This document shows positions 1-7,042 of a stretch of DNA of 11,790 bases, piece by piece. A program made the translations under genes and the position numbers. Source of the DNA: CAZYYO01 sp964650965 (GTDB taxonomy: Bacteria > Bacillota > Clostridia > Lachnospirales > Lachnospiraceae); contig CAZYYO010000069.1 in NCBI GenBank assembly GCA_964650965.1, positions 1 to 11,790 on the forward strand. The letters are read 5' to 3'. Numbering within the stretch: the first letter of the stretch is position 1; every line of letters begins with the position of its first letter. The notes under the pieces were generated by a model. It made no database searches, had not been told where the DNA came from, and saw nothing but the letters and a program-made list of their open reading frames with translations.

Positions 1-820
1 TGGAGAGGCTTTCTCCAAGGATTTAGCATCCCTTTGTGATGTATCTGTAAATGATGCTTTCGGTACTGCACATAGAGCACACTGCTCAAATGTTGGAGTT
101 GCTGAATTGGTAGATACTGCTGTTGTTGGTTACTTAATGCAGAAGGAAATTGATTTCCTTGGAAATGCTGTTGAGAATCCAAAGAGACCATTTGTTGCAA
201 TCTTAGGTGGAGCAAAGGTAGCAGATAAGTTAAATGTAATTAACAACCTGTTAGAGAAATGTGATACCTTAATCATTGGTGGTGGTATGGCATATACCTT
301 CTTAAAGGCTCAGGGATATGAAATCGGTTTATCCTTAGTTGATAATGAGAAGCTTGATTACTGTAAGGAAATGATGGCTAAGGCTGAGAAGCTTGGTAAG
401 AAATTACTTCTTCCGGTAGACGCAGTTACCATTAAGGACTTCCCAAGCCCCATTACTGCTCCTGTAGAAGTAGAAGTATGTGATGCAACAGCTATGCCTG
501 CAGACAGAGAAGGATGCGATATTGGACCTAAATCAGCTGAATTATTTGCAAACGCAGTAAGATCAGCTAAGACGGTTGTATGGAATGGACCTATGGGTGT
601 ATTCGAGAATCCTACCCTGGCAGCTGGAACCTTAGCAGTAGCAAATGCACTTGCTGAGACAGATGCTACAACAATTATTGGTGGTGGTGATTCAGCAGCA
701 GCTGTTAATCAGATGGGATTAGGCGACAAGATGAGCCACATTTCCACTGGTGGTGGAGCTTCCTTAGAATTCTTAGAAGGCAAGGAACTTCCTGGCGTAG
801 CAGCAGCAAACGATAAATAG
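1..820 (+). CDS. pgk: Phosphoglycerate kinase, 5'-truncated by the window edge
   Basis: Cytosolic glycolytic enzyme moving a phosphate between 1,3-bisphosphoglycerate and ADP to give 3-phosphoglycerate and ATP. The frame is open from base 2, so the gene begins upstream; about 272 residues are visible, and family members of about 390-400 suggest some 125 are missing. The TTG at 107 is an internal leucine codon, not a start. Visible family motifs, in order: NDAFGTAHRAH (end of the N-terminal substrate domain), GGAKVADKL, the nucleotide-domain stretch IIGGGMAYTFL, VVWNGPMGVFE, IIGGGDSAAAV, and the C-terminal STGGGASLEFLEGKELPGV. Only 22 bases separate it from tpiA, so the two are very likely co-transcribed, probably with a GAPDH gene upstream (inferred, not seen). 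All four visible arginine codons are AGA, fitting a strongly expressed gene. Confidence 0.97.
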   Translation, partial: GEAFSKDLASLCDVSVNDAFGTAHRAHCSNVGVAELVDTAVVGYLMQKEIDFLGNAVENPKRPFVAILGGAKVADKLNVINNLLEKCDTLIIGGGMAYTFLKAQGYEIGLSLVDNEKLDYCKEMMAKAEKLGKKLLLPVDAVTIKDFPSPITAPVEVEVCDATAMPADREGCDIGPKSAELFANAVRSAKTVVWNGPMGVFENPTLAAGTLAVANALAETDATTIIGGGDSAAAVNQMGLGDKMSHISTGGGASLEFLEGKELPGVAAANDK

Positions 821-842
821 GAGCAAAGAAGGAGAAGAAAAC

Positions 843-1592
843 ATGGCAAGAAAGAAAATTATTGCCGGCAACTGGAAGATGAACAAGACTCCAAGTGAAG
901 CAGTAGCATTAGTAAATGAATTAAAACCATTAGTTGCAAACGAAGAAGTAGACGTAGTATTCTGCGTACCTGCAATCGATATTATTCCAGCAATGGAAGC
1001 AGCTAAGGGAAGCAATATCTGCATTGGAGCAGAGAATATGTACTATGAAGAAAGTGGTGCATACACCGGAGAAATTTCTCCTGCAATGCTGGTTGATGCT
1101 GGTGTGAAGTATGTAGTATTAGGACATTCTGAGAGAAGAGAGTATTTTGCAGAAACAGATGAAACTGTGAACAAGAAAGTGTTAAAAGCTTTTGAACACG
1201 GAATCACACCAATTGTATGCTGTGGTGAGACACTTACTCAGAGAAAACAGGGCATCTACATTGACTGGATTCGTATGCAGATTAAGATTGCATTCCAGAA
1301 TGTAACTGCTGACCAGGCAAAAACAGCTGTTATTGCATATGAACCAATCTGGGCAATCGGAACTGGCGAGACTGCTTCTTCTGATCAGGCAGAAGAGGTT
1401 TGTGCAGCAATTAGAAACTGCATCGCTGAGGTATATGATGATGCAACAGCAGCAGCAATCCGTATTCAGTACGGTGGTTCTGTAAATGCAGCAAATGCAG
1501 CTGAATTATTTGCAAAAGCTGATATTGATGGCGGCTTAGTTGGTGGAGCTTCCTTAAAAGCTGACTTTGGCAACATCGTTAACTACAAATAA
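843..1592 (+). CDS. tpiA: Triosephosphate isomerase
   Basis: Interconverts dihydroxyacetone phosphate and glyceraldehyde 3-phosphate in the cytosol. The 249-residue length is normal for this TIM-barrel family. The N-terminal GNWKMN carries Asn10 and Lys12, LGHSERR carries catalytic His95, and AYEPIWAIGTG carries catalytic Glu167 followed by the mobile loop 6. Phosphate-binding motifs QYGGSV (209-214) and GGLVGGASL (230-238) are intact, as is the conserved Cys126. The ATG at 843 has an AAGGAG ribosome site about seven bases upstream. It sits 22 bases after pgk and is followed by a strong intrinsic terminator, so it is the last gene of that transcript. Usually gpmI or eno would follow; here an unrelated gene does. 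Arginine codons are five AGA and two CGT. Confidence 0.98.
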   Translation: MARKKIIAGNWKMNKTPSEAVALVNELKPLVANEEVDVVFCVPAIDIIPAMEAAKGSNICIGAENMYYEESGAYTGEISPAMLVDAGVKYVVLGHSERREYFAETDETVNKKVLKAFEHGITPIVCCGETLTQRKQGIYIDWIRMQIKIAFQNVTADQAKTAVIAYEPIWAIGTGETASSDQAEEVCAAIRNCIAEVYDDATAAAIRIQYGGSVNAANAAELFAKADIDGGLVGGASLKADFGNIVNYK

Positions 1593-1618
1593 AAACCATT
1601 CTTATCTAATATAAATAA

Positions 1619-1664
1619 GGGTTCTGTTGTTTCCTGTATAGGGATACAACAGAACTCTTTTTTT
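1619..1664 (+). terminator. Intrinsic terminator after tpiA
   Basis: A 12-bp stem pairs 1619-1630 with 1646-1657, with one G-T wobble. Past a T-T mismatch a further TCC/GGA pairing closes a seven-base loop. Seven T residues (1658-1664) follow directly. This ends the pgk-tpiA transcript 27 bases after the tpiA stop. Confidence 0.93.
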
Positions 1665-1675
1665 CATGACTTTCG

Positions 1676-1704
1676 TTTCCTTTCTATTGCAATTATGCTA
1701 TAAT
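1676..1704 (+). promoter_or_regulatory. Housekeeping-sigma promoter for the Sel1-repeat gene
   Basis: A perfect -10 TATAAT lies at 1699-1704 with an extended -10 TG at 1696-1697. At the ideal 17-base spacing the -35 is only TTTCCT (1676-1681), a weak match that the extended -10 could compensate. The predicted start of transcription is near 1711. The 12 bases TTATGCTATAAT recur exactly at 11743-11754. Confidence 0.75.
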
Positions 1705-1713
1705 AATTTGCGG

Positions 1714-1727
1714 CAGGCAATTGCCTG
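1714..1727 (+). repeat. Perfect 14-bp palindrome in the leader of the Sel1-repeat gene
   Basis: CAGGCAATTGCCTG is its own reverse complement. It lies just after the predicted transcription start (about 1711) and two bases before the AGGAGG ribosome site at 1730-1735. As RNA it would form a five-pair GC-rich stem with an AATT loop at the 5' end; as DNA it could be a repressor operator. The sequence alone does not decide between these. Confidence 0.6.
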
Positions 1728-1740
1728 ACAGGAGGTTAAC

Positions 1741-2916
1741 ATGAAGAAAATAATAAGAGCCATTGTTGTCATTGTTTTATTGGCAGCACTGATATTTGCA
1801 GCAATACAGGTGGGAACACATTCCAAGAAACCATCGAAGAATACAATCAGTAAGGATAACACAGAGGAACAGCTGCCAGAAGCAGATTATTGGAATTTAA
1901 CCGTCGATGACTTGGAGGTTCTAGGTTATGACGGTGATGCATTAGCACAGTATGTGCTGGGAGTTACTTATGACTATGGCTTAAATGATACGGTTCAGAA
2001 TTTCAATCAGGCATATGACTGGTATGAAATGGCAGCTCAACGAAACTATGGAGATGCCTGGTGTGCCTTAGGATATATGTATCTTAATGGCTGTGGAGTA
2101 AATCAGTCCGATGAAGATGCGATTGATTGTTTTTATCAGGCTGTTAATAATGGATGTGCCAAAGCAAATGCTGGAATTGGAAAAATGTATCTCAGTGGTT
2201 ATGGAGAAGATTCCAATCGAACACAGCTGGCATTGGACTATATTACCAGAGCATATGAAGCTAATACCATTGATGGGGTATATTATTACGGTTATTTGTT
2301 AGAAACAGGAACCGGTATAGAGATGAATCCTTCCCAGGCATTGGAGCTGTACATGAAGGCTGCGTCTATGACACCCCAGGATGTGACAGATGAGCTGGCA
2401 ATCAACAGTGCCAATACTCGTATTGGAATGATATATATTGATGGCAAGGGCGTTGCAAAGGATGAGGCCGCTGCGATTACTTATATGGAAACCGCCGCAG
2501 AAAACAACTACAATATGGCTCAGTATTATATGGGTATTATTTATGAAAATGGAATGGGAACCGATGTGGATTACGGCAAAGCAATGGAGTGGTTCCAAAA
2601 GGCAGCGGAACAGGATTATGCGCCTGCATTAAATCAGATTGGATATTTATATTTTAATGGATTTGGTGTAGATGCAGATTATGATCAGACGGTATATTAT
2701 CAGAAATTATCAGCTGCTCAGGGATATGCCCCAGCCCAGGTAAATCTTGGCTTTCTATATGAAAATGGATACGGCGTTGATTTGAATTTGGAAACAGCCA
2801 GAGCGTACTACCAGTTGGCCGCAGATCAGAACTATGAAGGTGCCAAGGAGGCGGTTACAAGAGTTCAGAAGTTAATAGAGGAACAGGAAGAGGGCAATAT
2901 TTCCAAGTTAAATTAA
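1741..2916 (+). CDS. Membrane-anchored Sel1-repeat (tetratricopeptide-like) protein
   Basis: The 391-residue product starts with a short basic segment (MKKIIR) and one hydrophobic helix (about 7-23), then a polar, lysine- and serine-rich linker to about residue 50. No lipobox cysteine is present, so it is either a signal anchor or an uncleaved or SPase-I signal; the rest should lie outside the membrane. From about residue 67 to 366 there are roughly eight 34-44 residue Sel1-like repeats with the pattern LGxxYxxGxGVxxDxxxAxxWYxxAAxxG; the clearest are at 105-139, 224-258, 259-294, 295-330 and 331-366. A charged helix ends the protein. Sel1 repeats build a solenoid for protein-protein contacts; the partner cannot be named. 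AGGAGG five bases before ATG supports the start. It has its own promoter, follows the tpiA terminator, and has no terminator before gpmI. Confidence 0.88.
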   Translation: MKKIIRAIVVIVLLAALIFAAIQVGTHSKKPSKNTISKDNTEEQLPEADYWNLTVDDLEVLGYDGDALAQYVLGVTYDYGLNDTVQNFNQAYDWYEMAAQRNYGDAWCALGYMYLNGCGVNQSDEDAIDCFYQAVNNGCAKANAGIGKMYLSGYGEDSNRTQLALDYITRAYEANTIDGVYYYGYLLETGTGIEMNPSQALELYMKAASMTPQDVTDELAINSANTRIGMIYIDGKGVAKDEAAAITYMETAAENNYNMAQYYMGIIYENGMGTDVDYGKAMEWFQKAAEQDYAPALNQIGYLYFNGFGVDADYDQTVYYQKLSAAQGYAPAQVNLGFLYENGYGVDLNLETARAYYQLAADQNYEGAKEAVTRVQKLIEEQEEGNISKLN

Positions 2917-2936
2917 TAAAATGTGTAAAATTTCGT

Positions 2937-2975
2937 TACAATGGATATGGTAATTGTACGAATTGTAGATATAAT
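2937..2975 (+). promoter_or_regulatory. Probable promoter and repeated half-sites before gpmI
   Basis: TATAAT at 2970-2975 is a perfect -10 box, giving a predicted start near 2982 and a leader of about 40 bases. At 16-18 base spacing there is no recognisable -35. Instead the hexamer ATTGTA occurs directly repeated at 2953-2958 and 2962-2967 (inside AATTGTA with a nine-base period), and its reverse complement TACAAT lies at 2937-2942. A weak -35 plus repeated half-sites suggests activator or repressor control, but no regulator is recognised. Confidence 0.55.
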
Positions 2976-3023
2976 AAAGATAAGAAAATGATACAGAATA
3001 CAAAATGAGAGAGGAAGAAAAGA

Positions 3024-4565
3024 ATGAGAAAGAAACCAGCAGTATTAATGATTATGGATGGATTTGGGCTGAATGAGAAGCAGGAAGCCAATGCGGTGTA
3101 TGAAGCTAAGACACCGGTGATTGACGGATTAATGAAGGATTATCCATTTGTAAAAGGATATGCCAGTGGATTGGCCGTTGGACTTCCAGATGGACAGATG
3201 GGAAATTCTGAGGTAGGACACCTGAATATGGGTGCAGGAAGAATTGTATATCAGGAGCTTACCAGAATTACCAAGGAAATTCAGGATGGCGATTTCTTTA
3301 AAAACGAAGCATTATTACATGCGATGGATAACTGTAAGAAGAACGATTCAGCTTTACATTTGTATGGTCTGTTATCTGATGGTGGTGTACACAGTCATAT
3401 TACCCACCTTTATGGTTTATTAGAGATGGCAAAACAGCAGGGATTAAGCAAGGTATATGTTCATGGCTTCTTAGATGGACGTGATACTGCACCAACCAGT
3501 GCTGCAGGCTTTATTGACGCAGTAGAAGCTAAGATGGCAGAGATTGGTGTTGGTAAGTTCGCCAGCATTATGGGTCGCTATTATGTTATGGACCGTGACA
3601 ATCGCTGGGATCGTGTTGAGAAAGCATATGTAGCATTAACGAAGGGAGAAGGAGAGCAGGCTGCAAGTGCTCCAGAAGCAATTAAGGCAAGCTATGCTAA
3701 GGATGTAAATGATGAGTTCGTTCTTCCAACCGTTATGATGGAAAATGGTGCCCCGGTAGCTACCATTCAGGACAAGGACAGCGTAATCTTCTTTAACTTC
3801 CGCCCAGACCGTGCAAGAGAAATTACCAGATGCTTCTGTGCAGATGATTTTGATGGATTTGCAAGAGATAAGAGAATAGATACTACTTATGTATGCTTTA
3901 CAGAATATGATGTTACCATTCCAAATAAGGAAGTAGCATTTAAGAAGGTAGAATTACACAATACCTTTGGAGAATATCTGGCAGCACACAATATGACCCA
4001 GGCTCGTATTGCTGAGACAGAGAAATATGCTCATGTTACCTTCTTCTTTAATGGTGGTGTAGAAGAACCCAATAAGGGAGAGGATAGAATCCTGGTAAAA
4101 TCACCGAAGGTAGCAACCTATGATTTACAGCCGGAGATGAGTGCTAACGAAGTATGTGATAAATTATGTACTGCAATTCGTTCTGATAAATATGATGTAA
4201 TTATAATTAATTTCGCTAACCCGGATATGGTAGGACATACTGGAATTGAAAGTGCTGCAATATCTGCAGTGGAAACAGTCGATGCCTGTGTTGGCAAAGC
4301 TGTGGAAGCTATTAAGGAAGTAGATGGTGTCATGTTTATTTGTGCAGACCACGGAAATGCAGAACAGTTAAAGGATTATACAACGGGTGCACCATTTACA
4401 GCCCATACAACCAACCCGGTTCCATTTATTCTTGTAAATGCAGATGAAAAATATGGTTTGAGAGAAGATGGATGTCTAGCAGATATTGTTCCAACGCTGA
4501 TTGAATTAATGGGAATGGAACAGCCTGTGGAAATGACAGGAAAATCACTTCTGGTTGAGAAATAG
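3024..4565 (+). CDS. gpmI: 2,3-bisphosphoglycerate-independent phosphoglycerate mutase
   Basis: Interconverts 3- and 2-phosphoglycerate in glycolysis without the 2,3-bisphosphoglycerate cofactor, through a phosphoserine intermediate; members of this alkaline-phosphatase-like family use two Mn ions. At 513 residues it is full length. Metal ligands and active-site residues are all visible: Asp12 (MDGFG), the phosphorylated Ser62 in MGNSEVGH, His123 (GGVHSH), Asp154 in DGRD, Arg185 and Arg191 (GRYYVMDRDNRWDR), Arg260 and Arg263 (FRPDRAREI), Lys334, Asp401 and His405 (NPDMVGHTG), Asp442 and His443 (ADHGN), and His461. The ATG has a GAGGAAG ribosome site about seven bases upstream. It is detached from pgk-tpiA by the Sel1-repeat gene and leads directly into purC after 39 bases with no terminator. 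Confidence 0.98.
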   Translation: MRKKPAVLMIMDGFGLNEKQEANAVYEAKTPVIDGLMKDYPFVKGYASGLAVGLPDGQMGNSEVGHLNMGAGRIVYQELTRITKEIQDGDFFKNEALLHAMDNCKKNDSALHLYGLLSDGGVHSHITHLYGLLEMAKQQGLSKVYVHGFLDGRDTAPTSAAGFIDAVEAKMAEIGVGKFASIMGRYYVMDRDNRWDRVEKAYVALTKGEGEQAASAPEAIKASYAKDVNDEFVLPTVMMENGAPVATIQDKDSVIFFNFRPDRAREITRCFCADDFDGFARDKRIDTTYVCFTEYDVTIPNKEVAFKKVELHNTFGEYLAAHNMTQARIAETEKYAHVTFFFNGGVEEPNKGEDRILVKSPKVATYDLQPEMSANEVCDKLCTAIRSDKYDVIIINFANPDMVGHTGIESAAISAVETVDACVGKAVEAIKEVDGVMFICADHGNAEQLKDYTTGAPFTAHTTNPVPFILVNADEKYGLREDGCLADIVPTLIELMGMEQPVEMTGKSLLVEK

Positions 4566-4604
4566 AATTACAACATAAATTGAAGAAGAAAATGGAGGAC
4601 AAGC

Positions 4605-5483
4605 ATGAGCAATCAGGTATTAAAACCAATGAAGGAAGGCAAGGTTCGCGAGGTATATGACAACGGGGACAGCATTATTATGGTGGCAACCGACCGTATC
4701 TCTGCCTTTGACGTAATCTTGAAGAACAAAATCGTAGACAAGGGAGCAATTCTTACCCAGATGTCAAAATTCTGGTTTGATCTTACCAAGGGAATTGTAC
4801 CAAATCATATGATTTCTGTAGAAACTAAGGATATGCCGGAGTTCTTCCAGACACCGGATTATGCAGGAAAAAGCATGAAGTGTAAGAAACTGGAGATGCT
4901 TCCTATTGAGTGTATTGTTCGAGGATATATTACCGGAAGTGGCTGGGCAAGCTATCAGGAAAGTGGTGTAGTTTGCGGCATTAAGCTTCCAGAGGGATTA
5001 GTAGAGTCTGATAAGCTTCCGGAACCGATTTATACCCCAAGTACCAAAGCAGAAATCGGAGATCATGATGAGAACATTTCTTTTGAGGAAAGCATTGAGG
5101 TATTAGAGAAGGCTTATCCGGGACAGGGTAAGGAATATGCTACCCAGATTAAGGATTGTACCATTGCTTTATATAAGAAATGTGCGGAATATGCATTAAG
5201 CCGCGGCATTATTATTGCAGATACCAAGTTCGAGTTTGGTTTGGATGAAAATGGAAGAGTGGTTCTGGCAGATGAGATGCTCACACCGGATAGCTCCAGA
5301 TTCTGGCCATTAGAGGGTTACGAACCAGGACATGGTCAGCCTTCCTTCGATAAGCAGTTTGTTAGAGACTGGCTGAAAGCCAATCCAGACAGCGATTATC
5401 TTCTTCCACAGGAAGTTATTGACAAGACCATTGATAAATACAAGGAAGCATTTGAAATGCTGACTGGTAAGAAATTCGTTTAA
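4605..5483 (+). CDS. purC: Phosphoribosylaminoimidazole-succinocarboxamide (SAICAR) synthase
   Basis: Joins CAIR and aspartate with ATP to make SAICAR in de novo purine synthesis. The 292-residue protein is longer than the roughly 240-residue B. subtilis or E. coli form and resembles the longer class known from yeast and many anaerobes. Motifs seen: the nucleotide-binding start KEGKVREVY (10-18), ATDRISAFDV (28-37), the family signature LPIECIVRGYITGSG (99-113), the second signature IADTKFEFG (204-212), then DEMLTPDSSRFWP (223-235) and the C-terminal PSFDKQFVRDWL. GGAGG at 4594-4598 sets the ATG start. It lies 39 bases after gpmI and 13 before purF, and I see neither terminator nor promoter on either side, so it appears to depend on the gpmI promoter. 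PurB, which acts on its product, is two genes downstream. Confidence 0.97.
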   Translation: MSNQVLKPMKEGKVREVYDNGDSIIMVATDRISAFDVILKNKIVDKGAILTQMSKFWFDLTKGIVPNHMISVETKDMPEFFQTPDYAGKSMKCKKLEMLPIECIVRGYITGSGWASYQESGVVCGIKLPEGLVESDKLPEPIYTPSTKAEIGDHDENISFEESIEVLEKAYPGQGKEYATQIKDCTIALYKKCAEYALSRGIIIADTKFEFGLDENGRVVLADEMLTPDSSRFWPLEGYEPGHGQPSFDKQFVRDWLKANPDSDYLLPQEVIDKTIDKYKEAFEMLTGKKFV

Positions 5484-5496
5484 GAACGAGGGAAAA

Positions 5497-6963
5497 ATGC
5501 AGAACAAGGAAAAAGAAAAAGAGAAAAAGATTGACAAGGAAACTCCCTGGGATGGATTGCATGAGGAATGTGGCGTTTTTGGAATCTATGATTTTGATGG
5601 AGGAGATGTAGCATCCTCCATCTATTATGGATTATTTGCTCTTCAGCATCGAGGACAGGAAAGCTGTGGTATTGCAGTAAGTGAGACCGCAGGCCCTAAG
5701 GGGAAAGTAACAAGCTACAAAGGCATGGGACTGGTAAATGAAGTTTTTACAGCAGAATCACTAGAAGGAATGAAGGGAGACATTGGCGTTGGTCATGTCC
5801 GTTATTCCACCGCAGGGGCATCCACCAGAGAGAATGCACAGCCCCTGGTATTAAATTATGCCAAGGGTACCTTGGCGCTTGCTCATAATGGTAATTTGAT
5901 TAATGCCAATGAGCTAAGAGAAGAATTAAGTCAGACCGGAGCTATTTTTCAAACCACCATTGATTCAGAGACCATTGCATACTTTATTGCAAGAGAACGA
6001 CTAAATTGTGGTTCCGTAGAAGAGGCAGTAGGCAGAGCAACAACACGGTTGAAGGGGGCATATTCCCTGGTTGTCATGAGCCCGAGAAAGCTAATCGCTG
6101 CAAGAGACCCCTATGGATTCAAACCATTATGTATTGGAAAGCGTGACAATGCCTATGTGGTTGCATCGGAAAGCTGTGCATTAGATACCATTGGTGCCGA
6201 ATTTGTTCGAGATGTACTTCCGGGAGAAATTGTAACCATTTCCCCAGAACTTGGTGTTGTAAGTGATACCTCTCACTGCCTGTCAAAATGTCAGGAAGCC
6301 AGATGTATCTTCGAGTACATATATTTTGCCAGACCAGACAGCTATTATGATGGAATCAGTGTCTATGAATCAAGAATCAAGGCAGGAAGATTTCTTGCTA
6401 GAGATTCTTATGTAGATGCAGACCTGGTAGTTGGAGTACCAGAATCCGGGAATGCAGCCGCGTTGGGATATTCTCTGGAATCAGGAATTCCCTATGGAAC
6501 CGCATTTGTGAAAAACGGCTATGTAGGACGAACCTTCATTAAGCCGAAGCAAAGCAGCCGGGAATCCAGTGTTCGTGTGAAATTGAATGTATTAAAGGAA
6601 GTCGTTGCCGGAAAACGAATTATCATGATTGATGATTCTATTGTACGAGGTACCACCTCAGACCGGATTGTTGGAATGTTGAAGGAAGCTGGTGCAACAG
6701 AGGTACATGTAAGAATCAGCTCCCCACCATTTTTATGGCCCTGTTATTTCGGAACAGATATTCCAGAGAGGGAGCAGCTGATTGCATATAATCGCAGCAT
6801 TTCCGATATCTGTGATATCATTGGAGCGGATTCCCTGGGGTATCTTGAAATCAATCGTTTAGATGAAATGGTGGATGGACTTCCTATTTGCCGTGGATGC
6901 TTTAACGGTACCTATCCTATGGAACCACCCAAGGATGATATCCGGGGAAGCTACGAGAAATAG
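5497..6963 (+). CDS. purF: Amidophosphoribosyltransferase (glutamine PRPP amidotransferase)
   Basis: Catalyses the committed step of purine synthesis: PRPP plus glutamine to phosphoribosylamine. The N-terminal Ntn-type glutaminase domain runs from the nucleophile Cys25 (EECGVFG) through HRGQESCG, GVGHVRYST and AHNGNL; the C-terminal phosphoribosyltransferase domain has the PRPP loop IIMIDDSIVRGTT (375-387). Four cysteines match the [4Fe-4S] ligands of the Bacillus enzyme: Cys270 (ARCIFE), Cys416 (LWPCYFG), Cys465 and Cys468 (CRGC), so this is the oxygen-sensitive clustered type. Maturation must remove 24 residues to expose Cys25. That propeptide is lysine/glutamate-rich (KEKEKEKK) and longer than the 11 residues of B. 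subtilis. The ribosome site GAGGG (5488-5492) is only four bases before ATG. No internal ATG precedes Cys25; a TTG at 5557 lacks a good ribosome site, so the long form is preferred. Confidence 0.97.
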   Translation: MQNKEKEKEKKIDKETPWDGLHEECGVFGIYDFDGGDVASSIYYGLFALQHRGQESCGIAVSETAGPKGKVTSYKGMGLVNEVFTAESLEGMKGDIGVGHVRYSTAGASTRENAQPLVLNYAKGTLALAHNGNLINANELREELSQTGAIFQTTIDSETIAYFIARERLNCGSVEEAVGRATTRLKGAYSLVVMSPRKLIAARDPYGFKPLCIGKRDNAYVVASESCALDTIGAEFVRDVLPGEIVTISPELGVVSDTSHCLSKCQEARCIFEYIYFARPDSYYDGISVYESRIKAGRFLARDSYVDADLVVGVPESGNAAALGYSLESGIPYGTAFVKNGYVGRTFIKPKQSSRESSVRVKLNVLKEVVAGKRIIMIDDSIVRGTTSDRIVGMLKEAGATEVHVRISSPPFLWPCYFGTDIPEREQLIAYNRSISDICDIIGADSLGYLEINRLDEMVDGLPICRGCFNGTYPMEPPKDDIRGSYEK

Positions 6964-7042
6964 CAGGTGATTCAGCTTCAACTTAGGTAAACAATCAAGG
7001 TGAAAACAAGAAATCATATAAAGAAATAAGAAGGAGATTAAT

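Noticed and set aside
107..820. A separate gene starting at the TTG at 107
   Set aside because: The frame is open back to base 2 and encodes the conserved phosphoglycerate kinase motif NDAFGTAHRAH, so this is the interior of a truncated pgk.
773..1024. Minus-strand reading frames opposite tpiA, and similar ones opposite gpmI, purB, eno and gdhA
   Set aside because: They mirror strongly supported coding genes, lack ribosome sites and recognisable domains, and have the composition expected of antisense shadows.
4566..4604. Possible purine riboswitch or PurR box before purC
   Set aside because: The 39-base spacer is too short for a riboswitch aptamer, and no PurR-type box or hairpin can be seen.
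7017..7022. TATAAA before purB as an internal promoter
   Set aside because: No -35-like hexamer at 16-18 bases upstream; purB is better explained by read-through from purF.
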